NCBI RefSeq assembly: GCF_016917355.1
Contig: NZ_CP070304.1
Span: 1,922,001 to 1,986,000, forward strand
DNA length: 64,000 bases
Source: Glaciimonas sp. PAMC28666
GTDB lineage: Bacteria; Pseudomonadota; Gammaproteobacteria; Burkholderiales; Burkholderiaceae_D
Direction of reading: 5' to 3'
The notes under the pieces were generated by a model. It was not told where the DNA came from. It was given only the letters and a program-made list of their open reading frames with translations, and ran no database searches. Made by a program: the position numbers and the translations under genes. This document shows positions 56,176-64,000 of the stretch, piece by piece. Position 1 is the stretch's first letter; every line of letters starts with the position of its first letter.

Positions 56176-57597
56176 TTAACCTTTTAGTGTTTGCTCTAAA
56201 ACGTGCAGTTCGTGATTACATTCTGGATTCTTGGTCCGGTCACCGGCGATCTTACGTACTGCGTGTAACACCGTTGTATGGTCACGTCCCCCGAACAATT
56301 CGCCAATCTCAGGCAAACTTTTTTGGGTGAGTTCTTTTGCCAGATACATGGCAATTTGACGCGGACGCGCAATATTGGCGGGCCGCTTTTTTGAGTACAT
56401 GTCGGCGACTTTGATATTGAAGAAGTCCGCGACCGTCTTTTGAATATTTTCGACAGAAATCTGTCGGTTTTGCACGGAAAGCAAATCTTTCAACGCATCT
56501 TTAACAATATCGATTGTGATGTCTTTGCCATGAAAACGTGAGTACGCCAAAATCTTGCGCAACGCACCTTCCAATTCACGGACATTCGAACGTAAATGTT
56601 TTGCAACAAAAAAGGCCACGTCATCCGAGAACGTGACGCCTTCGGATGCTGCTTTTTTCAGCAAAATGGCGACGCGCATTTCTAATTCCGGAGGCTCAAT
56701 AGCGACCGTTAAACCCGAATCAAAGCGCGAAATCAAGCGATCATCCATGCCAGTGATTTCTTTCGGATAAGTATCACTGGTGATAATAATTTGTTTCTTT
56801 GCGGCAATCAGTGCTTCGAACGCGTAGAAGAATTCCTCCTGTGTGCGACTCTTCCCGCCGAAGAATTGAATATCATCTATTAACAATAAGTCAAGCGAAT
56901 GATAGTAGCGCTTGAAATCGTCAAATCCCTTACGTTGGTAAGCGGTCACTACGTCGCGAACGTATTGCTCAGCATGAATATAGCGAATTTTTGAGGATGG
57001 ATTATCAGCCAGAAGCTGGTTCCCGATCGCATGGATCAGATGCGTTTTGCCAAGGCCAACGCCGCCATATAAAAATAATGGGTTATAAGAAACGCCAGGA
57101 TTATTAGCCACCTGGATGGCAGCAGCACGCGCAAGTTGATTTGCTTTACCGGTAACGAAACTGTCAAAACTTAGCTCTGTATTGATACGTGACTGGTCAC
57201 GCCGCGCTATCACCGCGCTTGATTCAGCTTGCGCTTCAGGCATGCGATCAAAGTGATTACTGCTGCCACCATGCGGGAATACCGGAGAGGAGTTCGGGTG
57301 CGCGCCGTCCAACGCGACTGGTAGCGTTGAAACACTTGGTTTTCGTGCAACATTGGTGCGCGGGTCCAGCATGAACTGAACGTCAACTGGCGCTTCCCAA
57401 AATTCCGATGCGAGTGTCGTGATGCGGCTTGCAAACTGCGTTTTAACCCAATCCAGTTTGAACCGGTTTGGGGCAGCAATCCGCAACCGTCCGTCTTCAT
57501 AGTCAATCGGGGATAGTGGTTTAATCCACGCGCTAAATTGTTGAGGCGTCAACTCCTGCTCCAACTGAGCGGAGCAACTTTGCCAGAAATTTTCCAT
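56176..57597 (-). CDS. dnaA: Chromosomal replication initiator protein DnaA
   Basis: DnaA, 473 aa. Domain I (about 1-90) begins [21 protein letters not shown]. After a short linker, the AAA+ domain III has Walker [11 protein letters not shown] and Walker [10 protein letters not shown]. Domain IV ends with the DNA-binding signature [15 protein letters not shown]. It initiates replication at oriC and is the first gene of the dnaA-dnaN-gyrB row, divergent from rpmH. Confidence 0.98.
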   Translation of the reverse strand: MENFWQSCSAQLEQELTPQQFSAWIKPLSPIDYEDGRLRIAAPNRFKLDWVKTQFASRITTLASEFWEAPVDVQFMLDPRTNVARKPSVSTLPVALDGAHPNSSPVFPHGGSSNHFDRMPEAQAESSAVIARRDQSRINTELSFDSFVTGKANQLARAAAIQVANNPGVSYNPLFLYGGVGLGKTHLIHAIGNQLLADNPSSKIRYIHAEQYVRDVVTAYQRKGFDDFKRYYHSLDLLLIDDIQFFGGKSRTQEEFFYAFEALIAAKKQIIITSDTYPKEITGMDDRLISRFDSGLTVAIEPPELEMRVAILLKKAASEGVTFSDDVAFFVAKHLRSNVRELEGALRKILAYSRFHGKDITIDIVKDALKDLLSVQNRQISVENIQKTVADFFNIKVADMYSKKRPANIARPRQIAMYLAKELTQKSLPEIGELFGGRDHTTVLHAVRKIAGDRTKNPECNHELHVLEQTLKG

Positions 57598-57787
57598 TAA
57601 TCGTCTAAGTGAAAGAATGTGGAAGAAAGATCATTGCGCTCCGTGCCAGACATTTTGGTGCCTGCTTTGGATCGTACGACGCAACCATGACCGGGCCACA
57701 TAGGGACTCTCAAAGGGACCCGAGGTTATCGTCAATAGGGAGAGCGCATGCCACAATAAGACGCTATTCTACCCCTGCTGACGAAAG

Positions 57788-57796
57788 TTATCCACA
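57788..57796 (+). promoter_or_regulatory. DnaA box
   Basis: Perfect TTATCCACA within the dnaA-rpmH gap. Confidence 0.8.
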
Positions 57797-57861
57797 GGCA
57801 CGGCGTTTACTTTCAGACTTAACCATTCGCAGGGGCGCACATCAAAAATACGCTAAGTGAT

Positions 57862-57891
57862 TGACAAACAAGCAGAAAATGCGTTCTAATC
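57862..57891 (+). promoter_or_regulatory. Sigma-70 promoter of rpmH
   Basis: TTGACA (57862-57867), an 18-nt spacer, then TCTAAT (57886-57891). It faces rpmH, leaving a leader of about 170 nt. Confidence 0.7.
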
Positions 57892-58069
57892 CAAGGTTCA
57901 CCGCACGTTGAATTGCGAGATTGCAAACTTAACTGCTCGAAATGACTGCTCCGACACTGCGTTAACCTAGTAATGCGACACAGTAATTCGGTTCGGACCA
58001 GCTCGAACAGCCGGCAACGCGCAAAGTGTAAAGATCCGATTTTTATTTCTGCTGATTAGCGAGACCATA

Positions 58070-58204
58070 ATGAAACGTACTTATCAACCTTCCGTCGTAC
58101 GTCGTAAACGTACCCACGGCTTCCGCGCACGTATGGCAACCCGTGGTGGCCGCGCTGTGCTGAATGCACGTCGCGCCAAAGGCCGTAAACGTCTAGCAGC
58201 TTAA
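58070..58204 (+). CDS. rpmH: Ribosomal protein bL34
   Basis: A 44-aa ribosomal protein of the large subunit, translated from 58070: [20 protein letters not shown] and ending [11 protein letters not shown], identical in layout to bL34 of other bacteria. Very basic. It precedes rnpA as in nearly all bacteria. Confidence 0.98.
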   Translation: MKRTYQPSVVRRKRTHGFRARMATRGGRAVLNARRAKGRKRLAA

Positions 58205-58227
58205 GCCGTATTCTTGGCGCAGCTTGC

Positions 58228-58641
58228 GTGACAGGCGACCGTTCAGAGACCTCTTCACCGAGTTCTATACTGAGCTTTCCCCGTGACCGACGCATCGTTA
58301 AAACGGATGAATTTTCATCCGTTTTTCGTTTGCGCCCAGTCTATCGGACTGCCCATTTCGTTTTGTATACTCGCGTTAATCCGTTGCCTGATGCTAAGGC
58401 GCGATTAGGCGTTGTTGCAGCAAAACGACTGGCACCGAGGGCTGTCACGCGTAACACCGTAAAACGGGTTACGCGCGAATTGTTTCGCCAGACGTCTTTG
58501 CCCCCCATTGACTGCATTGTGCGTTTATCCAAACCGGTAAACACCAAGGCAGGTCCCGCCACGACCGCAAGTCTTAAACGGGAATTACGAAGCGAATTAA
58601 TTAAATTATTCGCCTCGCAATCTATTGCGGCAAGCGCTTAG
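58228..58641 (+). CDS. rnpA: Ribonuclease P protein component
   Basis: RnpA, 137 aa, the protein part of RNase P that helps mature tRNA 5' ends. LGVVAAKRLAPRAVTRNTVKRVTRELFR is the conserved RNA-binding motif, and the N-terminal SFPRDRRIVKTDEFSSVFR is typical. It starts at GTG 58228-58230, 23 nt after rpmH; no ATG fits. The first about 15 residues may be an extension. Confidence 0.93.
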   Translation: MTGDRSETSSPSSILSFPRDRRIVKTDEFSSVFRLRPVYRTAHFVLYTRVNPLPDAKARLGVVAAKRLAPRAVTRNTVKRVTRELFRQTSLPPIDCIVRLSKPVNTKAGPATTASLKRELRSELIKLFASQSIAASA

Positions 58642-58746
58642 TAACATGGGCGACGGCCAATAGACGATAAAAGATGGGCACGCGATGCGCATCTTAAGTA
58701 TCAAAAATGCACCAAAATAAGATGCCGAGAGATGCGGAAAGCAATC

Positions 58747-59037
58747 ATGAAAGCGACTTTACTGTTCCTGTTGCGATGCTACAAATTGGGAGTCAGTCCA
58801 TTTTTGGGCCAGAATTGTCGTTTCTATCCGAGCTGTTCCGACTATGCTGCTGAAGCAATCAGTACACATGGTGCCTTTAAGGGCAGCATTTTGGCTGCCT
58901 GTCGCCTTGGAAAATGTCATCCATGGCATGCTGGCGGTCTCGATCCGGTACCGCCCTCCTCGTCTGCATCCCCTGCATCCTCTGCCAAACCCTCTGCAAC
59001 TTCCGCTGAACGATCATGCGGTTGCAGCCACTCCTGA
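58747..59037 (+). CDS. yidD: Membrane-protein insertion efficiency factor YidD
   Basis: A 96-aa small membrane-associated protein that supports Yid[52 protein letters not shown] is the family core with three conserved cysteines. Starting at the ATG 58747 uses GGAAAG upstream; an ATG at 58732 adds five residues. The C-terminus is Ser/Ala/Pro-rich and longer than usual. Confidence 0.93.
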   Translation: MKATLLFLLRCYKLGVSPFLGQNCRFYPSCSDYAAEAISTHGAFKGSILAACRLGKCHPWHAGGLDPVPPSSSASPASSAKPSATSAERSCGCSHS

Positions 59038-59056
59038 ATCTTAGAGAACTACTCTT

Positions 59057-60736
59057 ATGGATATCAAACGTACCGTCCTGTGGGTTGTATTTTCCCTGTC
59101 GCTGCTGTTCCTTTGGGATAACTGGCAACGTCATAACGGCAACGCGTCAATGTTTTTTCCGAATGCGACTCCGACGGCACCTGCTGTTGGCGCTGCCGGT
59201 GCTGCGCCTGCTGCAGGCGTAACCGCTCCTGGCGCAGCCGGCAGTGACGTGCCGCAAACGGCCGGCGCTGCCGGAACCGCTGCACCTGCCAGCGCGGTGC
59301 CCGACACAGCGACTGCTTCAAAAGGCGAAACGATCACCATCACCACCGATGTCGTCAAAGCAGAAATTGACACCATAGGCGGTCAGTTGAAGCGTCTGGA
59401 ATTGCTCAAACAACGCGACACAGTCGATCCGACCAAGAATCTTGTGCTGTTCGACTCTAGTCCGACCCGTACTTATCTGGCTGATACCGGCTTGATCGGT
59501 GGCAACTTCCCGAACCACAAATCGACTTTCGTTGCTTTGCCCGGTGCACGGTCGTTAGATAACGGTAATCAGGTACAACTGGTACTGGAGTCGACACAGG
59601 GTGGCGTCAAGCTGACGAAAACGTTCACATTCAAACGCGGTGATTACGCCATTGATGTGAAACATACCGTCACGAATGAAGGCAGCACGCCAATCACGCC
59701 TTCGTTATATTTGCAACTGGTCCGTGACGGTAACAAACCTGAAGGTGAACAACGTTTCGTCAACACCTTTACCGGTGCTGCAGTGTTCACTGAAGCGAAT
59801 AAATTCCAGAAGTTTACGTTCGATAAAATAGAAAGCAACAAAGCAGACCACGCCAACAAGTCTAACGATGGCTGGTTCGCGATCATGCAACACTATTTTG
59901 TCTCGGCATTCATTCCGCCAGAAAATGCACCACGCGAAATCTTCACCAAAAAAGTCGCGACCAACCTGTACGCTATCGGTAACGTGCTGCCACTGGGCAC
60001 GATCGCTCCTGGCGCTAGCGTGACGATGGATTCACGCTTGTTCTCCGGCCCGGAAGAGTCTGCAGTTCTGGAAGCCACCGCACCCGGTTTAGAGCTGGTA
60101 AAAGACTATGGCTGGCTGACGATCATCGCTAAGCCAATTTTCTGGTTGATGACAAAGATTCATAAAGTGCTTGGCAACTGGGGCTGGACCATTATCGCGT
60201 TGACGATCATGATCAAGCTGCTGTTCTTCCCATTGTCGGCAGCAAGCTATCGCAGCATGGCTAAAATGAAAAAAGTCACGCCGAAGATGACCGCGATCCG
60301 TGAACGCCATAAAGGCGAGCCGCAAAAAATGAATCAGGAAATGATGCAGTTGTACAAAACCGAGAAGATCAATCCACTCGGCGGCTGCCTTCCTATCGTG
60401 ATTCAGATTCCGGTATTCATTTCGCTGTATTGGGTGTTGTTAGCCAGTGTGGAAATGCGTAACGCGCCATGGCTTGGCTGGATTCATGATTTGGCGGCAC
60501 CGGATCCGTTTTACATTTTGCCGGTAGTGATGGCCATTTCGATGTTCATCCAGACCAAGCTCAATCCGAAACCGCCTGATCCAATGCAAGCTAAGGTAAT
60601 GATGTTCATGCCATTGATTTTCTCGGTCATGTTCTTCTTCTTCCCTTCGGGTCTGGTCCTGTATTGGATCACCAACAATGTGCTGTCGATAGCACAGCAA
60701 TGGGTGATTACCAAAAACATGGAAAGCAAGGGCTAA
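59057..60736 (+). CDS. yidC: Membrane protein insertase YidC
   Basis: YidC, 559 aa. An N-terminal helix (about residues 5-22) is followed by an Ala/Pro-rich linker (about 37-85), a large periplasmic domain (about 90-340), and five C-terminal membrane helices. [32 protein letters not shown] carries the conserved catalytic Arg (SYRSM). The end is [23 protein letters not shown]. It inserts inner-membrane proteins with or without SecYEG. Part of the rpmH-rnpA-yidD-yidC operon. Confidence 0.97.
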   Translation: MDIKRTVLWVVFSLSLLFLWDNWQRHNGNASMFFPNATPTAPAVGAAGAAPAAGVTAPGAAGSDVPQTAGAAGTAAPASAVPDTATASKGETITITTDVVKAEIDTIGGQLKRLELLKQRDTVDPTKNLVLFDSSPTRTYLADTGLIGGNFPNHKSTFVALPGARSLDNGNQVQLVLESTQGGVKLTKTFTFKRGDYAIDVKHTVTNEGSTPITPSLYLQLVRDGNKPEGEQRFVNTFTGAAVFTEANKFQKFTFDKIESNKADHANKSNDGWFAIMQHYFVSAFIPPENAPREIFTKKVATNLYAIGNVLPLGTIAPGASVTMDSRLFSGPEESAVLEATAPGLELVKDYGWLTIIAKPIFWLMTKIHKVLGNWGWTIIALTIMIKLLFFPLSAASYRSMAKMKKVTPKMTAIRERHKGEPQKMNQEMMQLYKTEKINPLGGCLPIVIQIPVFISLYWVLLASVEMRNAPWLGWIHDLAAPDPFYILPVVMAISMFIQTKLNPKPPDPMQAKVMMFMPLIFSVMFFFFPSGLVLYWITNNVLSIAQQWVITKNMESKG

Positions 60737-60773
60737 GCGGAAGTTAAGCAACAGCGTTAATGCAGACTGTCGT

Positions 60774-60809
60774 AAAAAAGCCCATGTATAGCTATTCATG
60801 GGCTTTTTT
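60774..60809 (+). terminator. Terminator after yidC
   Basis: AAAAAAGCCCATG, 10-nt loop, CATGGGCTTTTTT. It also has an A-run on its left arm, so could act on both strands. Confidence 0.88.
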
Positions 60810-60856
60810 GTTGCCGCGACACACTATCAACTAAATATCATACGTACAATCAAGTC

Positions 60857-62254
60857 ATGGCACTTAACTCTTCCCCCATAGCGGCAATCGCTACTGCGCC
60901 TGGACGCGGAGGTATCGGCGTCGTCCGAATATCCGGCAAACAATTAGGCATTGTCATTGCATCTGTCTGCGGTCTTGACGAGACAAAACTGACGCCACGC
61001 CACGCAACTTATTTACCTTTCAAGAATGCCGAAGGCGGCATCATTGATCAGGGTCTGGCACTCTATTTCAAGGGGCCACATTCCTATACGGGCGAAGACG
61101 TGCTGGAATTACAAGGGCACGGCGGTCCGGTAGTGATGCAAATGTTACTGGCTCGTTGCCTGGAAGCGGGGCAAGAGATCGGGCTGCGACTGGCGGAACC
61201 GGGAGAATTTACCCAACGCGCTTTTCTAAACGATAAACTCGACTTAGCGCAGGCAGAGGCTGTAGCCGACCTGATCGAGGCATCCACGGAGGCGGCGGCG
61301 AAATCGGCATCCGAATCGCTCTCGGGCGCGTTTTCTAAAGTCATTCATAGTCTGGTGGAACAGGTCATCAACTTGCGCATGCTGGTTGAGGCAACGCTCG
61401 ATTTTCCGGAAGAGGAAATCGATTTCCTGGAAAAATCCAATGCCCGCGGTCAGCTGGAAAGTATTCGTACCACGCTCGATCTGGTTTTCAGTCAGGCTGC
61501 GCAAGGCGCGTTGCTACGGGACGGCTTGAATATTGTACTGGCCGGTCAGCCCAACGTCGGTAAGTCATCCCTCCTTAACGCGCTGGCCGGGTCCGACGTG
61601 GCAATCGTCACACCGATCGCCGGGACGACACGTGACAAGGTGACCGAAACCATTCAGCTGGAGGGAATTCCGCTCAATATCATCGATACCGCCGGGATCC
61701 GTGATGCCGATGAAGCCAACGATGAAGTCGAGCGCATCGGTATCGAACGCACCTGGGCAGCTGTTGCCAAAGCCGATGTGATTCTGCACATGCTCGATGC
61801 CAATCACGGTCCGGCGCTGGCAGACGAAAGAATTGTCGCTCGCTTTCCTCAAACCGTCCCAGTCATTCGCATCTGGAACAAAATCGACGAATCGGGACAT
61901 CGCCCCACGGTCGATCTGATGGGCGATACAACGCACATCTACCTTTCGGCGACAGATAATCTGGGTATGGATTTGCTGCGCACGGAACTGCTACGCATCG
62001 CTGGCTGGCAACAAACGGGCGAGTCACGCTACCTGGCACGCGAACGCCATCTGATCGCCCTCAAAGCCGCTCGCGAACATTTAAAGTTTGCATCCGAACA
62101 CGCGACCCTGGACAACGCTGTCAGCGATCAATCGCTGGATTTATTTGCGGAAGAACTGCGTTTGGCGCAAGACAAATTAAACAGTATCACCGGGGCTTTT
62201 ACGCCGGATGATTTGTTGGGGGTGATTTTTTCTCGGTTTTGTATTGGAAAATAA
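60857..62254 (+). CDS. mnmE: tRNA modification GTPase MnmE
   Basis: MnmE (TrmE), 465 aa, works with MnmG to modify the wobble uridine of certain tRNAs. The N-terminal tetrahydrofolate-binding domain has [20 protein letters not shown]. The GTPase has [30 protein letters not shown] and NKID. The C-terminus FCIGK carries the essential Cys. Ordered after yidC, as in many proteobacteria. Confidence 0.97.
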   Translation: MALNSSPIAAIATAPGRGGIGVVRISGKQLGIVIASVCGLDETKLTPRHATYLPFKNAEGGIIDQGLALYFKGPHSYTGEDVLELQGHGGPVVMQMLLARCLEAGQEIGLRLAEPGEFTQRAFLNDKLDLAQAEAVADLIEASTEAAAKSASESLSGAFSKVIHSLVEQVINLRMLVEATLDFPEEEIDFLEKSNARGQLESIRTTLDLVFSQAAQGALLRDGLNIVLAGQPNVGKSSLLNALAGSDVAIVTPIAGTTRDKVTETIQLEGIPLNIIDTAGIRDADEANDEVERIGIERTWAAVAKADVILHMLDANHGPALADERIVARFPQTVPVIRIWNKIDESGHRPTVDLMGDTTHIYLSATDNLGMDLLRTELLRIAGWQQTGESRYLARERHLIALKAAREHLKFASEHATLDNAVSDQSLDLFAEELRLAQDKLNSITGAFTPDDLLGVIFSRFCIGK

Positions 62255-62317
62255 GGACCAGAAACGGTGCCGCTATGAAAGCCGACAAGAGCGAAATGGC
62301 GGTGAAGTTTAACCCTG

Positions 62318-62902
62318 TCAAACTGGCGCTTTCCCCACATTAACCACCATAATTTCTGCATCGGGCGCATGCACCGTTACTGCCTGATCGGCACCGCTCA
62401 GCAAAATCGCGTCGCCTGGCGCCAACGCAGTTTCTACGTCCGAAGACAGGATAGTCAAGTCACCTCGGACCACATAGAGAACGCTGGTATGACTATGCGC
62501 CAAAGCGGGAATGCGTAAGCTGCCAGAAACAACAGCGCGAGCCAATTTATGTTTGCAACAGTGCCGCCGCGTCATTACGTTAAAGTCGGTCACCGGCCCG
62601 CGTATTAATGACGAATTTACCGTCTCTTCACCAGCAAATTCAAAAATCGGCGCGGTTGGCGTGAGCGTGAAATGTTCGGATTGATAACCCAGTTGTAACT
62701 CTCCATCAATCAGCGCAAGTGATCGATCCACGTCAGGGAAAGTTGAAAACCTGCCCGCGACACCGACTGTCGCCACACTAATACGCCATTCGAAGGTATC
62801 GAGATTACTACCGGGTAGGCTACGGAATATCTCTCGTGTCATGCCACCACCGTTCTTCCATGGCATCACCAACTGGGCTTTTTTCGGAATCACGATCAGC
62901 AA
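62318..62902 (-). CDS. hutD: HutD-family protein of histidine utilisation
   Basis: A 194-aa bicupin HutD. PWKNGGGMTREIFR is the family signature near the start, with WRISVATVGVAGRFSTFPDVDRSLALIDG following. It starts at TTG (62900-62902) with AAGGTG upstream; no ATG fits. Its role is thought to be a governor limiting histidine breakdown. Follows hutG by 91 nt. Confidence 0.9.
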   Translation of the reverse strand: MLIVIPKKAQLVMPWKNGGGMTREIFRSLPGSNLDTFEWRISVATVGVAGRFSTFPDVDRSLALIDGELQLGYQSEHFTLTPTAPIFEFAGEETVNSSLIRGPVTDFNVMTRRHCCKHKLARAVVSGSLRIPALAHSHTSVLYVVRGDLTILSSDVETALAPGDAILLSGADQAVTVHAPDAEIMVVNVGKAPV

Positions 62903-62993
62903 TTCTAATTCACCTTGGTTCCCGCCGTCAGGGCGCGTAAATATACTTTAAACATACTTTCTAAACACATTCTCGCTATCCACGATACTGCAC

Positions 62994-63929
62994 TCAATCG
63001 CTTTGAAGCAGGGTATGCACCAGGCGTGCCGCAACCTTTGCGGTGAGGCCGTCCCGATCATGGGTTGGATTGCATTCGGCGATATCGGCTGCAATAATTT
63101 TTCCGGAACCTTTGATGACCTGAATAAGGTACTCCACCTTTTCTAATGGCATGCCATACGCTGCAGGAGCGGAAACGCCGGGTGCTTTTTCGGCCGGCAG
63201 GACGTCTAAATCGATGGTCAGGTAAACATGCGTCACTGATGCAAGTAGCGCAATAAGATCGCTTTCAAATTCGGCTATATTGCCAAAAGCCATTTCACTA
63301 TCCAGCTTGAACTGCACTCCCAGTTCTTCAGCCCGCGCAAACAATGCGGGCGTGTTGCCTAGCCGACTGATGCCATAACAAAGATAATGAAATTCGACCC
63401 CAGCCTGGCGGCACCACTCAGCGATCTGCAAGAATGGCGTACCGGAGCTGCCTTGTTCAGCTTCGCGCAAATCGAAATGGGCGTCAAAATTCACAATCAA
63501 CAATCGCCCTGACACCAGTGCCTGGTCAAGATGCGCGGCGAGGCCAAGAAAGGTCCCGTACGCAACCTCGTGGCCACCGCCCAAGACCACGGGAAAGCCA
63601 TCCTGCGACAAAACCTGCTGCACGCGCTCAGCCAGGCGCTGTTGTGCTTGCTCGAGTTCTCCGTCAGGGCAATCGACGTTTCCGGCATCAAACAATCGCG
63701 CAATCGAATGTGCTGGCAGATTAGCCAGCATACGTCGAATCGCATCCGGCGCTTTTGCTGCGCCGACGCGTCCATGATTGCGCCGCACGCCTTCATCGCA
63801 GGCAAACCCAATGATCGTAGGAGCGTCACGCGATGCGTCATCGAATGGCAACACGATTTGATGCAAACGACGCGTATCACCAGCGCTATCGATATCTTGT
63901 CGGCCAGCCCACATCGAGAGATCCATCAT
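62994..63929 (-). CDS. hutG: Formimidoylglutamase
   Basis: HutG, 311 aa, of the ureohydrolase (arginase) family, hydrolyses N-formimidoylglutamate to glutamate and formamide. Manganese ligands lie in LGGGHEVAYG, NFDAHFDLR and TIDLDVLPAEKAPGVSAP. The start overlaps the end of the upstream ABC gene by 4 nt (ATGA). Part of a hut operon continuing to the right edge. Confidence 0.93.
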   Translation of the reverse strand: MMDLSMWAGRQDIDSAGDTRRLHQIVLPFDDASRDAPTIIGFACDEGVRRNHGRVGAAKAPDAIRRMLANLPAHSIARLFDAGNVDCPDGELEQAQQRLAERVQQVLSQDGFPVVLGGGHEVAYGTFLGLAAHLDQALVSGRLLIVNFDAHFDLREAEQGSSGTPFLQIAEWCRQAGVEFHYLCYGISRLGNTPALFARAEELGVQFKLDSEMAFGNIAEFESDLIALLASVTHVYLTIDLDVLPAEKAPGVSAPAAYGMPLEKVEYLIQVIKGSGKIIAADIAECNPTHDRDGLTAKVAARLVHTLLQSD

Positions 63930-64000
63930 GCAGCCTGACTTTGCTGATTGCGTGACAGAACCGCCTGCAAGAAACTACGGGTGCGTTCTTCGCGCGGATT
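63926..64000 (-). CDS. Amino-acid ABC transporter ATPase, C-terminal end (partial)
   Basis: The last 24 residues (NPREERTRSFLQAVLSRNQQ...) resemble the conserved C-terminus of polar amino-acid ABC ATPases, whose usual pattern is NP-x-x-x-RT-x-x-FL. The rest lies beyond the right edge. Coupled to hutG, it is probably part of a histidine uptake system. Confidence 0.7.
   Translation of the reverse strand, partial: NPREERTRSFLQAVLSRNQQSQAA

Larger units (their letters stand above)
57598..58069. other. dnaA-rpmH intergenic region, candidate oriC
   Basis: A 472-bp divergent gap flanked by dnaA and rpmH, the classical origin position. It contains one perfect DnaA box TTATCCACA (57788-57796) and a promoter for rpmH. 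Only one perfect box is visible, fewer than in enterobacterial origins, so the exact origin could also include the dnaA-dnaN gap. GC-skew analysis of the genome would decide. Confidence 0.5.

Overview
The window looks like a chromosome segment of a betaproteobacterium of the order Burkholderiales, most likely family Oxalobacteraceae (Collimonas, Herminiimonas and Glaciimonas are plausible relatives). This rests on protein style (Burkholderia-type trimeric porin, CzcE, DUF3761, HutD), the order rpmH-rnpA-yidD-yidC-mnmE opposite dnaA-dnaN-gyrB, and moderate GC. No rRNA, tRNA, CRISPR array or intact insertion sequence was seen.

Region 1 (1-13.5 kb, minus strand) is a cobalamin locus. A cobalamin riboswitch (about 13.28-13.45 kb) precedes cbtB-cbtA. 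A 2Fe-2S ferredoxin, cobN, a fused ChlI-ChlD chelatase subunit, cbiE, a cbiX-cbiC fusion, cbiD, cbiL, cbiF and the start of a probable cbiG follow. Early-insertion (CbiX, CbiD, CbiG) and late-insertion (CobN, ChlID) enzymes lie together.

Region 2 (13.6-16.1 kb) holds small genes and a probable fluoroacetate dehalogenase. Region 3 (16.1-21.5 kb, minus) is a complete ptxS-kguEKTD operon for 2-ketogluconate use, with two copies of one palindromic operator. A Rid-family gene with a probable frameshift follows. Region 4 (22.6-30.8 kb, plus) is a hexuronate locus: uxaC, uxaA, uxaB, exuT, a GntR regulator and a porin. Its ketodeoxygluconate could be handled by the neighbouring PfkB kinase.

Region 5 (30.9-37.7 kb) is a loose accessory stretch: an amino-acid permease, low-GC fragments (Ig-like, DUF1801), a coupled pair of small genes, czcE, an orphan modA and an SRPBCC protein. 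Two copies of a structured sequence element (13.93 and 34.72 kb) precede small-protein genes.

Region 6 (37.9-42.2 kb) is a two-component system divergent from a periplasmic DUF5666 protein, a cytochrome b and a Tat-type molybdopterin oxidoreductase. A perfect CusR-type palindrome lies in the shared promoter region. A YghU-type GST follows. Region 7 (43.7-48.0 kb) is a LysR/CoA-transferase/enoyl-CoA hydratase/MFS locus. Region 8 (48.7-51.2 kb) is a CHASE-GGDEF-EAL protein.

Region 9 (52.0-62.3 kb) is the chromosomal origin neighbourhood: gyrB, dnaN and dnaA leftward; rpmH, rnpA, yidD, yidC and mnmE rightward. The window ends in a hut locus (hutD, hutG and the 3' end of an ABC ATPase).
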